Assembly: GCA_052289195.1 (NCBI GenBank)
Contig: DAWAJD010000058.1
Span: 1-6,063 of the forward strand
Length of the DNA: 6,063 nt
Reading direction: 5' to 3'
Origin: UBA4644 sp900555855
Lineage (GTDB): Bacteria; Bacillota; Clostridia; Oscillospirales; Butyricicoccaceae
Position 1 is the stretch's first letter. Every line of letters starts with the position of its first letter. The translations under genes were made by a program, and so were the position numbers. Shown here piece after piece: positions 5,565 through 6,063 of the stretch. The notes below the pieces were generated by a model. The model had not been told where the DNA came from, searched no databases, and worked only from the letters and a program-made list of their open reading frames with translations.

Positions 5565-5969
5565 ATGGAGTCCATGAACGCGCACGAGCTGCAGGAGCAG
5601 GTGCAGGAGCAGGTACAGGAGCAGGTACAGGAGCAGGAGCAGGCAGCCCCGGAGGCGCCTCCCGTAAAGGAGCCTCAGACGGTGGCGGCCCTGCAGCAGG
5701 AGCTGCAGGCGCTGAAGGAGGAAAAAACCCGCCAGCTGCTGCTGGAGGAGGTCCGCGGAATTCTGGAGGACCGGCAGGTCCCCGCCGCCTTTGCAGGCTT
5801 TCTTCTGGGGCCCGATCCGGAAAACACCCGGCAAAACGCCGCGGAGTTCTGCCGGCAGTATGAGCAGGCGCTGCGGCAGGCAGTCGCTTCCCGTCTGCCC
5901 CGGAGCCAGCCCCGGGATTTTGACGCCGCCCGCCCCCGTCCCTCCCGCCGGGGCATCTTCCGGCATTAA
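5565..5969 (+). CDS. Small coiled-coil phage scaffold-like protein (DUF4355-like)
   Basis: A 134-residue protein with three parts. The first is an N-terminal Gln/Glu-rich repeat of the type QEQV (about 10-26). The second is a Pro-containing linker and a predicted coiled coil (about 38-66, QTVAALQQELQALKEEKTRQ). The third is a conserved-looking C-terminal segment, VPAAFAGFLLGPDPENTRQN (72-91), followed by an amphipathic helix and a basic tail ending in FRH. Coiled coil plus the C-terminal segment and the position right behind a portal gene resemble DUF4355 capsid-scaffold-like proteins. Such proteins act inside assembling procapsids and are normally followed by the major capsid gene. Here no capsid gene follows; a terminator starts about 10 bases after the stop. 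The ATG at 5565 has GGAGG 9 bases upstream (5551-5555), inside the end of the portal gene; the ATG at 5574 is too far from it. Expression is almost certainly coupled to the portal gene. The family call is by pattern and moderately sure. Confidence 0.75.
   Translation: MESMNAHELQEQVQEQVQEQVQEQEQAAPEAPPVKEPQTVAALQQELQALKEEKTRQLLLEEVRGILEDRQVPAAFAGFLLGPDPENTRQNAAEFCRQYEQALRQAVASRLPRSQPRDFDAARPRPSRRGIFRH
5592..5639 (+). repeat. Four tandem 12-bp repeats in the scaffold-like gene
   Basis: CAGGAGCAGGTG, two copies of CAGGAGCAGGTA, and a diverged CAGGAGCAGGAG lie head to tail, in frame, encoding QEQV-QEQV-QEQV-QEQE. Because the unit is a multiple of three, slippage would add or remove four residues without breaking the frame. 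Confidence 0.9.
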
Positions 5970-5978
5970 GCAAGCATC

Positions 5979-6007
5979 AAAAAAGGACAGGCTTTGCCTG
6001 TCCTTTT
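5979..6007 (+). terminator. Strong intrinsic terminator after the portal-scaffold pair
   Basis: AAAAGGACAGGC (5981-5992) pairs perfectly with GCCTGTCCTTTT (5996-6007) around a TTT loop. The stem has 12 bp and ends in four T. The six A at 5979-5984 would give a U run on the other strand, so the hairpin could also stop transcription coming from the right. It starts about 10 bases after the scaffold-like stop codon and closes the two-gene unit. Confidence 0.9.
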
Positions 6008-6010
6008 GGA

Positions 6011-6051
6011 GACTGTCGAAAAACCGCTTCGCTGGGTTTTTCTCGACAGTT
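6011..6051. repeat. Imperfect inverted repeat with ACTGTCGA arms
   Basis: ACTGTCGA (6012-6019) and TCGACAGT (6043-6050) are exact inverse complements. Inside them AAAACC (6020-6025) pairs with GGTTTT (6035-6040), leaving TC (6041-6042) as a bulge and a 9-base loop. The total stem is 14 bp. It could be a second terminator, the terminator of a minus-strand gene beyond the window, or one copy of a dispersed palindromic element. The window ends 12 bases later, so its outer boundary is unknown. Confidence 0.6.
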
Positions 6052-6063
6052 CGGCTCCGGCCT

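Noticed and set aside
4175..5575. A 466-codon open frame on the minus strand opposite the portal gene.
   Set aside because: It is a shadow produced by high third-position G+C in the portal gene. The product has no recognisable family or sensible ribosome site, whereas the plus strand encodes a clear portal protein.
5592..5640. The short tandem repeats considered as a CRISPR-like array.
   Set aside because: The units are contiguous 12-bp coding repeats with no spacers and lie in frame inside a gene.
1..6063. tRNA, rRNA, insertion sequences or attachment sites.
   Set aside because: No cloverleaf, rRNA segment or transposase-like frame was seen. The repeats at 4207-4250 and 6011-6051 do not form a matching pair that would mark att sites.

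Overview
The window is GC-rich DNA (by eye about 60% G+C) with strong AGGAGG-type ribosome binding sites. It carries an archaeal/eukaryote-type prolyl-tRNA synthetase, a transketolase split into two genes, and an SPP1-type phage portal gene. Together these suggest an anaerobic Firmicute of class Clostridia, perhaps an Oscillospiraceae-like gut bacterium. The taxonomic call is inference from gene content and style; no marker gene here settles it.

Layout. Everything from position 1 to 4148 is read on the minus strand, so in order of transcription it runs from right to left. First comes a 63-residue four-cysteine protein with a TTG start (4148-3957). Its Trp and stop codons double as the extended -10 of a promoter for the next three genes: transketolase N-terminal subunit (3905-3063), transketolase C-terminal subunit (about 3046-2084) and a malic enzyme (about 2081-909). 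These three are tightly packed and end at a clear intrinsic terminator (851-880). That terminator overlaps the promoter of secG (780-541), the small subunit of the SecYEG translocon. A possible weak terminator or attenuator hairpin (498-521) separates secG from proS, whose first 149 codons fill 447-1 and run off the window.

From 4149 to 4306 lies a divergent intergenic region with a tandem array of TTCC-n-GGAA dyads. To its right, on the plus strand, sit two phage-type genes one base apart: an apparently full-length SPP1-family portal protein (4307-5563) and a small coiled-coil scaffold-like protein (5565-5969). A 12-bp-stem terminator follows immediately, then a second long imperfect inverted repeat that reaches nearly to the window edge.

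How the genes fit together. The two transketolase halves should assemble into one thiamine diphosphate enzyme of the non-oxidative pentose phosphate pathway. The malic enzyme, co-translated with the second half, links C4 acids to pyruvate and reduced nicotinamide cofactor. secG and proS are housekeeping genes for secretion and translation. The portal/scaffold pair is the odd element. It has no terminase before it and no capsid, head-completion or tail gene before its terminator, yet both frames are intact with consensus translation signals. It is either a remnant of a prophage or a retained two-gene phage-derived module.
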